From Streptomyces sp. NBC_01224 (GTDB taxonomy: Bacteria; Actinomycetota; Actinomycetes; Streptomycetales; Streptomycetaceae), in assembly GCF_036002945.1 (NCBI RefSeq), contig NZ_CP108529.1, positions 1,798,001 through 1,862,000 of the forward strand: 64,000 bases of DNA, in the 5' to 3' direction. Made by a program: the position numbers and the translations under genes. The notes under the pieces are model-generated. The model worked only from the letters and a program-made list of their open reading frames with translations, ran no database searches and had not been told where the DNA came from. This document shows positions 42,465-50,599 of the stretch, piece after piece (positions within the stretch are counted from its first letter, which is position 1; each line of letters starts with the position of its first letter).

Positions 42465-44138
42465 GTGATCACCATGCCCGCCCGGAAACCGCGGCGCAGC
42501 GCCGCGGCGACCCGCCGAACGCCGCTGCTGCTCGACCGGGCAGCCCTCAAGCGCCGGCTGGCCGACGACACATACGACGTGCTCGTCATCGGCGGCGGCA
42601 TCACCGGGGCGTACGCCGTGCTCGACGCGGCCTCGCGCGGGCTGCGCGCGGCGCTGATCGAGAAGGACGACTTCGCATCCGGCACGTCGTCGAAGTCCTC
42701 GAAGATGGTGCACGGCGGCCTGCGCTACATCGAGCAGGGCAACGTCAACCTGGTCCGCCACTCGCTCCTGGAGCGTCACCGCTTCCGCAAGAACGCCCCG
42801 CATCTGGTGCACCGGCTGCCGTTCCTCTTCCCGATCCTGGAGAAGGAGGGCATCTTCGACGCCCGCCTCGCCAAGGGCTTCGAGGGTCTGCTGTGGACGT
42901 ACGACCTGGTCGGCGGCTGGCGGATCGGCAAGCTCCACCAGCGGCTCACCGTCCCCGAGGTCCTCGCGCAGGCGCCGACGCTGCGCACGGAGAACCTCAA
43001 GGGCGGGCTGATGTACTTCGACGCCCGTACCGATGACGCCCGGCTCGTCCTCACCATCGTCCGGACCGCCGCCGCGCTCGGCGCGACGATCCTCAACGGT
43101 GCCAAGGCCGAGGGTCTGCTGATGCAGATGGGCAAGGTGGCCGGTGCCCGGGTCTCGGCGGACGGCGACAGCATCGACATCCGCTCGCGGGCCGTCGTCA
43201 ACGCCACCGGTGTATGGACCGACGAGCTCGACGCGAAGGCCGACGACGGCCACAAGCCGCAGGTCAGGCCCGCCAAGGGCGTCCACATCGTGGTGCCGTG
43301 GGACAAGGTCCGGATCAACTGCACGGTCACCGTGCCGATCCCCGGCCGGGCCCGCCGCGCGACCTGCACCCGCTGGGGCAACAGCGTCGTGCTGGGCACC
43401 ACCGACGAGGACTACCGGGGCTCCCCCGACGATGTGCACTGCACCCGCGAGGAGATGGACTTCCTGCTGGAGGGCGCCAACACCGCCTTCGAGGGGAAGC
43501 TCACCCCGGACGACGTGGTCGGCTCCATCGGCGGTCTGCGTCCGCTGGTCGGCGGCAAGGAGGGCGCCACGCTCGACATGCGCCGCGACCACCACATCAC
43601 CATCGGCCGCACCGGCATGGTGACGGTGACCGGCGGCAAGCTCACCACCAGCCGGCACATGGGCGAGCTCGTCATCGACAAGGTGATGACCGTCCTCGGC
43701 CGCAAGGGGAAGAGCCGCACCACCGACCTTCCGCTGCTCGGCGGCGCCGGTTACGACGCCGAGGCCGTCGCCGCGTCCGGTGGCATCGCCGCGCATCTCG
43801 GCGAGCGCTTCGGCACCGAGGCCCGCTTCGTCGGCGACCTCATCCAGGACGACCCCGCACTGGCCGAGCCGATCGTCGCGGGACTCCCGTACACCAAGGC
43901 GGAGGTCGTGTACGCGGCCCGCGCCGAACTGGCCCGCTCGGTCGACGACGTGCTCTCCCGCCGGATGCGCGCCCGTCTGTTCGCCCGGGACGCCTCCCTC
44001 GACGCGGCCGAGGCCGTCGGCGCGATCCTCGGCCGGGAACTGAACCTCTCGGAGGCCGAGGTGGAGCATTCGGTCTCCGAGTACCTCGCAGCCGTCCGTC
44101 ACGAAAAGTCCGTACTCCTCGAAGGGGCAGCAGCATGA
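42465..44138 (+). CDS. FAD-dependent glycerol-3-phosphate dehydrogenase family (GlpD-like)
   Basis: A 557-residue flavoprotein. The FAD dinucleotide-binding motif is YDVLVIGGGITGAYAVLDAA near residue 38. The GlpD signature FASGTSSKSSKMVHGGLRYIE follows. Others are GGLMYFDARTDDARLVLT, VNATGVWTD, GGLRPLVGG, and VTVTGGKLTTSRHMGEL. The C-terminal domain (VAASGGIAAHLGERFG, YTKAEVVYAARAELARSVDDVLSRR) is the DAO_C helical domain. It oxidises a sn-3-phosphorylated polyol to the ketose phosphate and passes electrons to quinone. GTG at 42465 follows AGGAG; the ATG three codons on is also possible. It overlaps the next gene by four bases. Confidence 0.9.
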   Translation: MITMPARKPRRSAAATRRTPLLLDRAALKRRLADDTYDVLVIGGGITGAYAVLDAASRGLRAALIEKDDFASGTSSKSSKMVHGGLRYIEQGNVNLVRHSLLERHRFRKNAPHLVHRLPFLFPILEKEGIFDARLAKGFEGLLWTYDLVGGWRIGKLHQRLTVPEVLAQAPTLRTENLKGGLMYFDARTDDARLVLTIVRTAAALGATILNGAKAEGLLMQMGKVAGARVSADGDSIDIRSRAVVNATGVWTDELDAKADDGHKPQVRPAKGVHIVVPWDKVRINCTVTVPIPGRARRATCTRWGNSVVLGTTDEDYRGSPDDVHCTREEMDFLLEGANTAFEGKLTPDDVVGSIGGLRPLVGGKEGATLDMRRDHHITIGRTGMVTVTGGKLTTSRHMGELVIDKVMTVLGRKGKSRTTDLPLLGGAGYDAEAVAASGGIAAHLGERFGTEARFVGDLIQDDPALAEPIVAGLPYTKAEVVYAARAELARSVDDVLSRRMRARLFARDASLDAAEAVGAILGRELNLSEAEVEHSVSEYLAAVRHEKSVLLEGAAA

Positions 44139-45688
44139 TCAGCCGTCAGACCATCACCCACCCGTTCAACCGGGGCAACTACACGATCGGCGCCCCCAGC
44201 TTCGCCAAGTGGGCGCAGAACACCCCGATCGGGGACGGCGAGGCCGCCCTCCAGACCGACCCGGTCGAGGTCCCCGAGGCCGTGGTCGAGGCGTTGCGCG
44301 AGGCCGCGCACGCCGTGCACACCTCCCGCGACGAGGTCGTCACCCGGACCCGCGACTGGTGGGCCGGCTCGATGATCGGCGAGACCGAGGGGCGTCCGGC
44401 GACGCCGAACGCCGTGATCGTCGAGGCGGCCGACGCCGACCAGGTCGCGGCCGTGCTGCGGATCTGCCACGAGGCCGGCATCCCGGTCACCCCGTCCGCG
44501 GGCCGCTCCAACGTCACGGGCGCGGCGCTCCCCGTCTTCGGCGGCGTCGTCCTGGATGTCTGCGGGCTGAACCGGATCACCGGCTTCGACGCCGAGTCGA
44601 ACATCGTGGACGTCCAGGCGGGCATGTTCGGCGACCTCTTCGAGAAGCAGCTCCAGGAGGAGTACGGCGTCACCACCGGCCACTGGCCGTCCGCGTTCGC
44701 CGTCTCCACGGTCGGCGGCTGGATCGCCTGCCGCGGCGCCGGTCAGCTCTCCACCCGTTACGGCAAGATCGAGGACATGGTCGTCGGCGTGGACGTCGTG
44801 CACGCGGACGGTACGCGTGCCACATACGGCGACTACGCCCGTGCCGCGGTCGGCCCGGACCTGCGCCAGTTGTTCATCGGCTCCGAGGGCACCCTCGGTG
44901 TCATCGTCTCGGCGCGGCTGCGGGTCCACCCGCTGCCGGAGTACGCCAATGCCGTCGCGTTCGGCTTCAAGACCTTCGCCGAGGGCCTGGACGCCTGCCG
45001 CAGGATCATGCAGCGCGGTGCGACCCCGGCCGTCCTGCGGCTGTACGACACCCTTGAGTCGGGCACCCACTTCGGCCACCCGGAAACCAACCTCCTGCTC
45101 ATCGCCGACGAGGGCGACCCGGCCATCGTCGACGCCTCGATCGAGGTGGCGAGGGAGGTCTGCGGGGCATACGGCCCCGAGCTGGACAGCAAGGCGGTCT
45201 TCGAGCGCTGGCTGGACGAACGGATGCTGGTCGGCAAGTCCGCCGACGGCTTCGAGCCGGGTCCGGGCTTCGTCGCCGACACCCTGGAGATGGCCGCGTC
45301 CTGGACCGACCTCCCGGTCATCTACGACGAGGTGGTCGCCGCGATCCAGTCGGTGCCCGGCACCCTGGCCGCCTCGGCCCACCAGTCCCACGCGTACACC
45401 GATGGCGCCTGCGTCTACTTCTCGCTGCGCGGCGATGTGGCGCCCGAGTCGCGCCGCGACTGGTACCGCTCGGTGTGGGACGCGGCCAACGCCGTACTCA
45501 TCGAGCACGCGGCGGCGCTCAGCCACCACCACGGCTGCGGTCTGCTGCGCGGCCCCTACCTGGAGGAGTCCCTCGGGGCGGGCTTCGCGACGTTCGTCGC
45601 GGTGAAGAAGGCCCTGGACCCGGCCGGCATTCTCAACCCTGGCAAACTGGGCCTTCCCAGCCGATTCGGTACGTCCCCGCTGAACTGA
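44135..45688 (+). CDS. FAD-linked oxidase, AGPS (alkyl-DHAP synthase)-like
   Basis: A 517-residue flavoprotein of the FAD_binding_4/VAO superfamily. FAD-binding stretches are visible: VTPSAGRSNVTGAALP, GVTTGHWPSAFAVSTVGGWIACRGAGQ and YGKIEDMVVGVDVVHADG. A C-terminal SHHHGCGLLRGPYL holds the His cluster typical of alkyldihydroxyacetonephosphate synthases. Bacterial homologues are poorly characterised; acting on a glycerone-phosphate-like or polyol-derived metabolite fits the operon. ATG at 44135 overlaps the upstream stop by four bases (ATGA), arguing for tight coupling with the GlpD-like enzyme. Confidence 0.82.
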   Translation: MISRQTITHPFNRGNYTIGAPSFAKWAQNTPIGDGEAALQTDPVEVPEAVVEALREAAHAVHTSRDEVVTRTRDWWAGSMIGETEGRPATPNAVIVEAADADQVAAVLRICHEAGIPVTPSAGRSNVTGAALPVFGGVVLDVCGLNRITGFDAESNIVDVQAGMFGDLFEKQLQEEYGVTTGHWPSAFAVSTVGGWIACRGAGQLSTRYGKIEDMVVGVDVVHADGTRATYGDYARAAVGPDLRQLFIGSEGTLGVIVSARLRVHPLPEYANAVAFGFKTFAEGLDACRRIMQRGATPAVLRLYDTLESGTHFGHPETNLLLIADEGDPAIVDASIEVAREVCGAYGPELDSKAVFERWLDERMLVGKSADGFEPGPGFVADTLEMAASWTDLPVIYDEVVAAIQSVPGTLAASAHQSHAYTDGACVYFSLRGDVAPESRRDWYRSVWDAANAVLIEHAAALSHHHGCGLLRGPYLEESLGAGFATFVAVKKALDPAGILNPGKLGLPSRFGTSPLN

Positions 45689-45731
45689 CATCAGCAGCCA
45701 CGAACCCTCCTTCTCCAGGCAGGCCCTTGCC

Positions 45732-46391
45732 ATGACCCCTTCCCCGTCCCGGTCCGGTGCCGCACTCGACCCCCGGCTCGCCTCGGCCTTCGCCGAGGTG
45801 CCGGTCGTCGCGTCGGTCGTCGGCACCCAGCCGCTGCGGCAGTTCCTGACCGCACCGGCGAAGGTGTGCATCCTCGCGTCGCTCGCGGTGGGGCAGCTGC
45901 CCCAGGTGGTACCGGCGCTGGGCCGGGCGGGGAAGACCGTGTTCGTGAACGTGGACAGCAGCCCCGGTCTGGCTCAGGACCGGGGCGCGCTGGAGTTCAT
46001 CAAGAACATGGGCGCGCACGGCGTGGTCAGCACCCGGCTCTCCCTCATAGAGAAGGGCCGCCCGCTCGGCCTGCTGACGATGATGAAGGTGTTCGTCACC
46101 GACCGGTCCAATCTTCGCCGCTCCACGGACGCCATCTCGCGCGGGGCGCCGGACCTGGTCGAGATCATGCCCGCCCCGATCGTCGCCCGGATGAGCGCGC
46201 AGGCACAGCGCGCGATGTCCCCGTCGGTCGCCGCCGGCTTCGTGGAAACCGCCGCGGACGTGGCGCTCGCGCTGGCCCTCGGGTCGGCCGCGGCCGCCAC
46301 GTCCGACCCCCGCCTCTGGCACCTGCGCCGGGACCAGTTGCCACCGGTCCCTCCCACCGCCCTGAAGAGGCCCGCCACACCCCAGGAGTAA
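45732..46391 (+). CDS. glpP: GlpP-family antiterminator
   Basis: A 219-residue protein of the glycerol-3-phosphate-responsive antiterminator family. Family motifs: KTVFVNVDSSPGLAQDRGALEFI (66-90, in two parts), GVVSTRLSLIEKGRPLGLL (97-115), VEIMPAP (143-149), AGFVET (168-173) and the C-terminal ATSDPRLW (189-196), corresponding to the SNTKLW ending of B. subtilis GlpP. In B. subtilis GlpP with glycerol-3-P binds mRNA leaders and prevents termination. Here it lies in the operon whose leader has a U-tract terminator, so it probably senses the operon's polyol phosphate. 43 bp after the AGPS-like gene. Confidence 0.85.
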   Translation: MTPSPSRSGAALDPRLASAFAEVPVVASVVGTQPLRQFLTAPAKVCILASLAVGQLPQVVPALGRAGKTVFVNVDSSPGLAQDRGALEFIKNMGAHGVVSTRLSLIEKGRPLGLLTMMKVFVTDRSNLRRSTDAISRGAPDLVEIMPAPIVARMSAQAQRAMSPSVAAGFVETAADVALALALGSAAAATSDPRLWHLRRDQLPPVPPTALKRPATPQE

Positions 46392-46398
46392 TCCCCCC

Positions 46399-46701
46399 AT
46401 GACTTATGTGGTCATAGCCCGCTACCGCACCGAGGCCGGCGAGGAGAACACCGTCCTTCCCCTGCTCGACACGATGGCCGCCGCCTCCCGCGAGGAGCCG
46501 GGCAATCTCGCCTACCGGGTCCACCAGGGCATCGAGGACCCGCAGGCGATCGTGCTGTACGAGGAGTACGCCTCCGAGGCCGACTTCACCGCGCACTGTG
46601 CAACCCCGCACTTCCAGGAGATCGTGCTCGACAAGGTCGTCCCGCTGCTGGAGAGCCGCGACGTGCTGCGCTGCACTCCGCGTGCACAGGTGCAGTCGTG
46701 A
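46399..46701 (+). CDS. Antibiotic biosynthesis monooxygenase-type protein
   Basis: A 100-residue ferredoxin-like dimeric-barrel protein. Family motifs are VVIARYRTEAGEENTVLPLL, SREEPGNLAYRVHQGIED, and VLYEEYASEADFTAHCATPHFQEIV. The family includes quinol monooxygenases without cofactor and many proteins with other or unknown roles. The ATG lies seven bases after the glpP stop. The next gene starts inside its stop codon (GTGA overlap). Its role in polyol catabolism is not predictable. Confidence 0.82.
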   Translation: MTYVVIARYRTEAGEENTVLPLLDTMAAASREEPGNLAYRVHQGIEDPQAIVLYEEYASEADFTAHCATPHFQEIVLDKVVPLLESRDVLRCTPRAQVQS

Positions 46702-47837
46702 AAACCCGTGCCGTGGTCCTGCGCGGGGTATCGACGGCCCGCCCCTACTCCGGGACCCGCCCGGTCGAGGTGGAGGAACTGGAGCTGGGCGCCCCGCGCG
46801 AGGGTGAGGTGCTGGTCCGTATCGCGGCCGCCTCGCTCTGCCACTCGGACCTCTCGGTGGTCAACGGCGACCGGGTCCGCCCGTTGCCGATGGCGCTCGG
46901 CCACGAGGCGGTGGGCGTCGTCCAGGAGACCGGACCGGGTGTCGGCCGGGTCTCCCCCGGTGACCATGTGGCCCTCGTCTTCGTGCCGAGCTGCGGCTTC
47001 TGCGCCGACTGCGCGGCGGGCCGCCCGGCCCTGTGCGCGCAGGCAGCGGTGGCGAACGGCTCGGGCGCGCTGCTGCACGGCCCGTCGCTGCTGACCGACG
47101 CCTCCGGCAACCCGGTCCACCACCAGTTGGGTGTCTCCGCGTTCTCCGAACACGCGGTGCGGGCCCAGGAGTCGGTGGTGCCGATCCCCAAGGACATCCC
47201 GTTCACCGTCGCGTCGATGTTCGGCTGCGCGGTCCTGACGGGCGCCGGTGCCGTCATCAACACGGCGGCGCTGCGCCCCGGCCAGTCGACGGTCGTCTAT
47301 GGATTGGGCGGCGTGGGCCTCTCCGCGGTCCTGGGCGCCCGCGCGGCAGGGGCGTATCCGATCATCGCGGTCGACCCGGTTCAGGAGAAGCGCGACCTGG
47401 CCGTCCGGCTGGGTGCGACCCATGCGTACGCCCCCGGCGAAGCGATCGAGGCGGTCCGCGAACTCACCTCGGGTGGCGCCGAGTTGGCAGTGGAGGCGGT
47501 GGGAAGTCCCAAGGTCATGGCCGAGTGCCTGACGGTCGTGGCCCGGGGCGGCAGGGTCGTCTCGGTGGGCCTTCCCGCCCCCGACCGGGTGCTGGAGGTC
47601 CCGGCCCTGGCGTTCGCGGGCGAGGGCAAGTCCCTGCTGGGCTCGTACATGGGCGACGCGGTCCCGCGCCGTGACATTCCGAGGTTCCTGGACCTGTGGC
47701 GGGCGGGCCTGATGCCGGTGGAGCAGATGCACACGGGCACGCTTCCGCTGGCCGATATCAACGCGGCGATGGAGGAACTGGCTTCGGGCCGGGCGATCCG
47801 CCAGGTCATCGACACGTCGGGGATGCTGAACGCCTAA
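46698..47837 (+). CDS. Zinc-dependent alcohol dehydrogenase (MDR superfamily)
   Basis: A 379-residue medium-chain dehydrogenase. Catalytic-zinc motif: LCHSDLSVVNG and GHEAVGVV (Cys, His-Glu). The structural zinc site is partly visible: FVPSCGFCADCAAGRPALC. NAD(H) binding is by VYGLGGVGLSAVLGARAAG, followed by IIAVDPVQEKRDLAVRLGA with the adenine-ribose Asp. It resembles class III/aryl-alcohol dehydrogenase branch members. GTG start overlaps the previous stop by four bases. Last gene of the operon; it probably oxidises an alcohol or aldehyde intermediate. A strong terminator follows. Confidence 0.88.
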   Translation: MKTRAVVLRGVSTARPYSGTRPVEVEELELGAPREGEVLVRIAAASLCHSDLSVVNGDRVRPLPMALGHEAVGVVQETGPGVGRVSPGDHVALVFVPSCGFCADCAAGRPALCAQAAVANGSGALLHGPSLLTDASGNPVHHQLGVSAFSEHAVRAQESVVPIPKDIPFTVASMFGCAVLTGAGAVINTAALRPGQSTVVYGLGGVGLSAVLGARAAGAYPIIAVDPVQEKRDLAVRLGATHAYAPGEAIEAVRELTSGGAELAVEAVGSPKVMAECLTVVARGGRVVSVGLPAPDRVLEVPALAFAGEGKSLLGSYMGDAVPRRDIPRFLDLWRAGLMPVEQMHTGTLPLADINAAMEELASGRAIRQVIDTSGMLNA

Positions 47838-47856
47838 CGCGTCGCCCGGAATCCGT

Positions 47857-47891
47857 TGACGGCGCCCCTGCGGGCTGCAGGGGCGCCGTCA
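47857..47891. terminator. Terminator between the polyol operon and convergent gene
   Basis: A perfect 15-bp stem (TGACGGCGCCCCTGC at 47857-47871 with complement 47877-47891) lies 20 bases past the dehydrogenase stop. It can serve both convergent units. Confidence 0.85.
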
Positions 47892-47926
47892 GTATCCGCC
47901 TGCGGTATCCGGGGACATGCGACATG

Positions 47927-48352
47927 TCATTCGGGCCGCTTGTTCGCGTCATTCGCACCGGTGGGCGCGTGCCGTACGGCGACCTTGCGACGGTTGATGC
48001 GCCACCCCCTCTCACCACGCACGATCACGTCCTCGTACGTCACACTTCCGCTCGTACCGTCCGCCTTGATTCCGATCCCCTTGGACCGGGCGCGCACCTG
48101 ATCGTCGCCGACCTCGGTGAGGACGACGTTGGTGACGTGATGACTGACGAGGCCGCGTTGCCCCATCGCCCTGGCCGCGTCCCGGAAGGCCTCCAGCCCG
48201 TGCATCGATCCGTGGCCCAGGGCGGAGGCGTCGTAGACGACGTCGGCGGTGAACAGCTCGTCCAGTCGGTCGAGTTCACCGTCATCGACCAGGTGCCATT
48301 GCAGGGCGATCAGTTCATTGATGGCCAGGCGGTCCTCGGCTCCGAGTGTCAT
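47927..48352 (-). CDS. SnoaL-like nuclear transport factor 2 family protein
   Basis: A 141-residue NTF2-like protein. Motifs: LAINELIALQWHLVDDGELDRLDELFTADVVYDAS, GLEAFRDAARAMGQRGLVSHHVTNVVL and the C-terminal EDVIVRGERGWRINRRKVAVR. The DRLDELF-ADVV layout with a following H-H segment is seen in aromatic dioxygenase small-subunit and scytalone dehydratase-like proteins. No signal peptide. It stands alone, converging on the polyol operon. Substrate unknown. Confidence 0.8.
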   Translation of the reverse strand: MTLGAEDRLAINELIALQWHLVDDGELDRLDELFTADVVYDASALGHGSMHGLEAFRDAARAMGQRGLVSHHVTNVVLTEVGDDQVRARSKGIGIKADGTSGSVTYEDVIVRGERGWRINRRKVAVRHAPTGANDANKRPE

Positions 48353-48457
48353 GCGCCGGTCCTTTCGTGAGATCTCGCGACGGTTCGGCAGTTATACGGG
48401 GAGATCTCCCGTACGGCCCGGCAATGCAGCGGTCCTGCCACCGTGGGCTCGGGGAGT

Positions 48458-49036
48458 TCATCCCGGTGGAGCAGCCGCCGGGCGTTCGTAGCGCAGGAGC
48501 ACGACCCCGTTGCCGAAGGTGCGGGTCTCGGCCAGTCGACGATGTGTCCGGGTATCCGAGGCCGGGAACAGGGGCTTGCCTCGTCCGATGAGGACCGGAT
48601 GGACGTAGATGCGGTACTCGTCGATCAGGTCGTGCCGCATGAAGGACGCGGCGAGATCGGCACCGCCGAGCGCCAGATCTCCGCCGGGCCGCGCTTTGAG
48701 AGCCGTGATCTCGTCGACATCGACCTCCCTCATGATGGTGGTGTTCCAGTCGGCCCGCTCCAGGGTCCGGGAGAACACGGTCTTGGGCATGTCCCGCCAG
48801 ATGGCCGCAAACTCCGCCATGGGTCCGGTACTTGACGGGTCGGAATCGGCGGTCGGCCAGAAATCGGCCATGAGTTGATATGTCACACGGCCGTCCAGGA
48901 AGCCGCCCATGGTCCTGAGCTGCTCGTTGAAGTGAATGTGCAGTTCGTCGTCGACCAGGTGCCAGTCGATCTCACGGTCCGGTCCCTCGATAAAGCCGTC
49001 GAGGGACATCGACATCATCAGGATGATCTTTCTCAT
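48458..49036 (-). CDS. Dihydrofolate reductase-family (RibD_C) protein
   Basis: A 192-residue protein with the RibD C-terminal/DHFR-like fold: MRKIILMMSMSLDGFIEGPD at the N-terminus, FLDGRVTYQLMADFWP, KTVFSRTLERADWNTTIM, GGDLALGGADLAASFMRHDLIDEYRIYVHPVLIGRGKPLF (in two parts). These fit the YyaP/YwjB-type family, NADPH-dependent reductases of unknown substrate. The ATG at 49036 has GAGAGGAC five bases upstream. Cytosolic. It is followed on the left by a 105-bp gap to the SnoaL-like gene. Confidence 0.85.
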   Translation of the reverse strand: MRKIILMMSMSLDGFIEGPDREIDWHLVDDELHIHFNEQLRTMGGFLDGRVTYQLMADFWPTADSDPSSTGPMAEFAAIWRDMPKTVFSRTLERADWNTTIMREVDVDEITALKARPGGDLALGGADLAASFMRHDLIDEYRIYVHPVLIGRGKPLFPASDTRTHRRLAETRTFGNGVVLLRYERPAAAPPG

Positions 49037-49075
49037 CGCAGTCCTCTCTTGCCGGAGCCGTCACGCCATACGAGT

Positions 49076-49740
49076 GTTTGACCTCCTCCCCCCAATGGAT
49101 GTGGGGGATTCTCTCCCTGGCGTCCGTGTGTGCGGTGCGCCTTGGGGCGGGTTCCTGGTTCCTCCCCACCAATGGGTGGGGGTTGTGCGCGCTGCCGGGA
49201 CGGGTCCTGGTCTTACGTGCACTCCGCAGGCGTTTACCTTGTCCGTTGCCGGGCGAGGGCCCCCGGTCCGGGGGTGGGTGGTACAGCCTGTTGTGCGGCG
49301 CGGATGCGCCGTCCTTCGTGCTTGATGTTCTGGCCCGCGTTGTGGTCCCGGTCGTGCCGGGTGCCGCACGCGTTACAGGTCCATGCCCGGATGTGCAACG
49401 GTTTGGGCCCGTCGCGGTGACCGCAGGCGGAACACACCTGCGAGGACGGGAAGGCGCGATCCACCTTGGTCAGAGTGCGCCCGTACCGGGTCGCTTTGTA
49501 GTCCAGCATGGTCACGAAGGAGGACCAACCCGCGTCGTACACGGACTTCGCCAGGCGGGTGCGGGCGAGTCCTTTCACGTTCAGGCTCTCCATGCTGACA
49601 GCTTGGTTCTCGCGCATCAGCTTCGTGGACAGCTTGTGGTGAAAGTCCCTGCGCGCATCGGCCACCCTCGCATGAGCACGGGCCACCTTGATCCGCTGCC
49701 TGTTCCGGTTCCTCGACCCCTTCGCCTTACGAGACAGCCC
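49076..49740 (-). mobile_element. Truncated IS200/IS605-type element (tnpB remnant with right end)
   Basis: The element retains the tnpB 3' half plus downstream sequence. Two related stem-loops with a CCAATGG core lie at about 49085-49110 (CCCCCA with TGGGGG) and 49167-49183 (CCCCACC with GGTGGGG). The outer one, followed on the minus strand by GGAGGAGGTCAA, resembles the right end of such elements. The left end and tnpA are absent. It is cut near 49740, where plus-strand fragment sequence begins. Confidence 0.65.
49234..49740 (-). pseudogene. tnpB: TnpB RNA-guided nuclease, C-terminal half
   Basis: The reading frame starts abruptly at GLSRKAKGSRNRNRQRIKVA and continues ARAHARVADARRDFHHKLST. 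RuvC-II Glu lies in VSMESLNVKGL. The zinc ribbon is VCSACGHRD with TCNACGTRHDRDHNAGQN, whose Asp-rich DRDHNAGQNI is the RuvC-III motif. The N-terminal half with RuvC-I Asp and the guide-RNA-binding domains is missing, so the nuclease cannot be active. Short plus-strand remnant AEEVIGFLPRLRRTAGEILA (49757-49834) beside it may belong to an interrupted gene. Confidence 0.75.
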
Positions 49741-49744
49741 TTCT

Positions 49745-49837
49745 GCACCGTGCCGAGGAGGTCATCGGCTTCCTCCCGCGGCTGAGGCGGACCGCCGGGG
49801 AAATCCTGGCGGCCAATACCGACATCATCGGATGAGG
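49745..49837 (+). pseudogene. Plus-strand C-terminal coding remnant
   Basis: HRAEEVIGFLPRLRRTAGEIL then AANTDIIG and a stop at about 49837 looks like the last helix of a regulator or enzyme. Its upstream part is replaced by the truncated insertion element. Family not identified. Confidence 0.35.
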
Positions 49838-49851
49838 CGGCGGAAACCGGG

Positions 49852-50367
49852 TCAGTAGTAGCCCGTCTCGCCGTCCAGGATCTCCCTGATGGCGTCCAGA
49901 TGGCCCGCGTGCCGGGCAGTCTCCTCGATCATATGGAACATGATCCAGCGCACGCTCGCGGCCGAGGCGTCGAAGTCCGGGTGTCGGCCCACGTCGTCGA
50001 GCGACTTCGATGCAACGATCTCGTTCGACACCGCGATCTGCCGGTCGTAGTTGTCGAGGAGCTCTGCGAGCGGGACGCCTTCGACCATCATGTCGGCGGC
50101 CTCGGGCCCGTCGAACATGGGCCCCACGGCCGGGCGGCCCAGCAGAACGACCTCGTACCAGAGGTGCTCGGCCCATCGAAGGTGTGACATGACACCCGCC
50201 ACCGTCATATGGGGCGAGGACGGCAGGACGGACCGATGGGCGTCGGCCTCGGAAAGCCCTTCGCATTTCCAGCGGGCGACCGCCCGCTGCATGTCGAGCC
50301 AGCCGACGAGCTGAGTCCGCTCGTCCGCGTCGTAGGGAGGGCGATTACGGGAAGGGGAAAGTGACAT
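49852..50367 (-). CDS. DinB-superfamily protein
   Basis: A 171-residue four-helix-bundle protein. Motifs: LVGWLDMQRAVARWKCEGLSEADAHRS, TVAGVMSHLRWAEHLWYEVVLLG with the first metal His, and MFHMIEETARHAGHLDAIREILDGE with the HxxxH pair. The DinB/YfiT-like fold usually binds a metal through three His; some members are thiol-dependent transferases (mycothiol or bacillithiol). The typical ending DAIREILDGETGYY is seen in Streptomyces proteins of this kind. ATG at 50367 is chosen for family fit; a GTG at 50397 is possible. Confidence 0.85.
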   Translation of the reverse strand: MSLSPSRNRPPYDADERTQLVGWLDMQRAVARWKCEGLSEADAHRSVLPSSPHMTVAGVMSHLRWAEHLWYEVVLLGRPAVGPMFDGPEAADMMVEGVPLAELLDNYDRQIAVSNEIVASKSLDDVGRHPDFDASAASVRWIMFHMIEETARHAGHLDAIREILDGETGYY

Positions 50368-50599
50368 GGGCGCCGAGGCTACTCGATGCGCTGTCACATC
50401 TCACAGCAATTTTCGCCCGCTGCGACCCTGAAGCGACCCTCCACAACACGCTTCTTGTCCTGATAAGTTGGCCGGCGTGTTCCTCTCCCGTGCGTAGGAC
50501 CCCGTACTGACCGCACCCCGTCCCACCGGGTGCGGCACTTCGGTGTCCCCGCATGCCCGCAGCGCCGCATGCCACGCTGCCCTCACGAGGAACGTCCTC

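Noticed and set aside
40743..44102. 1119-codon open frame on the minus strand
   Set aside because: Antisense to the FGGY kinase and GlpD-like genes, with low-complexity composition. The plus-strand genes have clear motifs.
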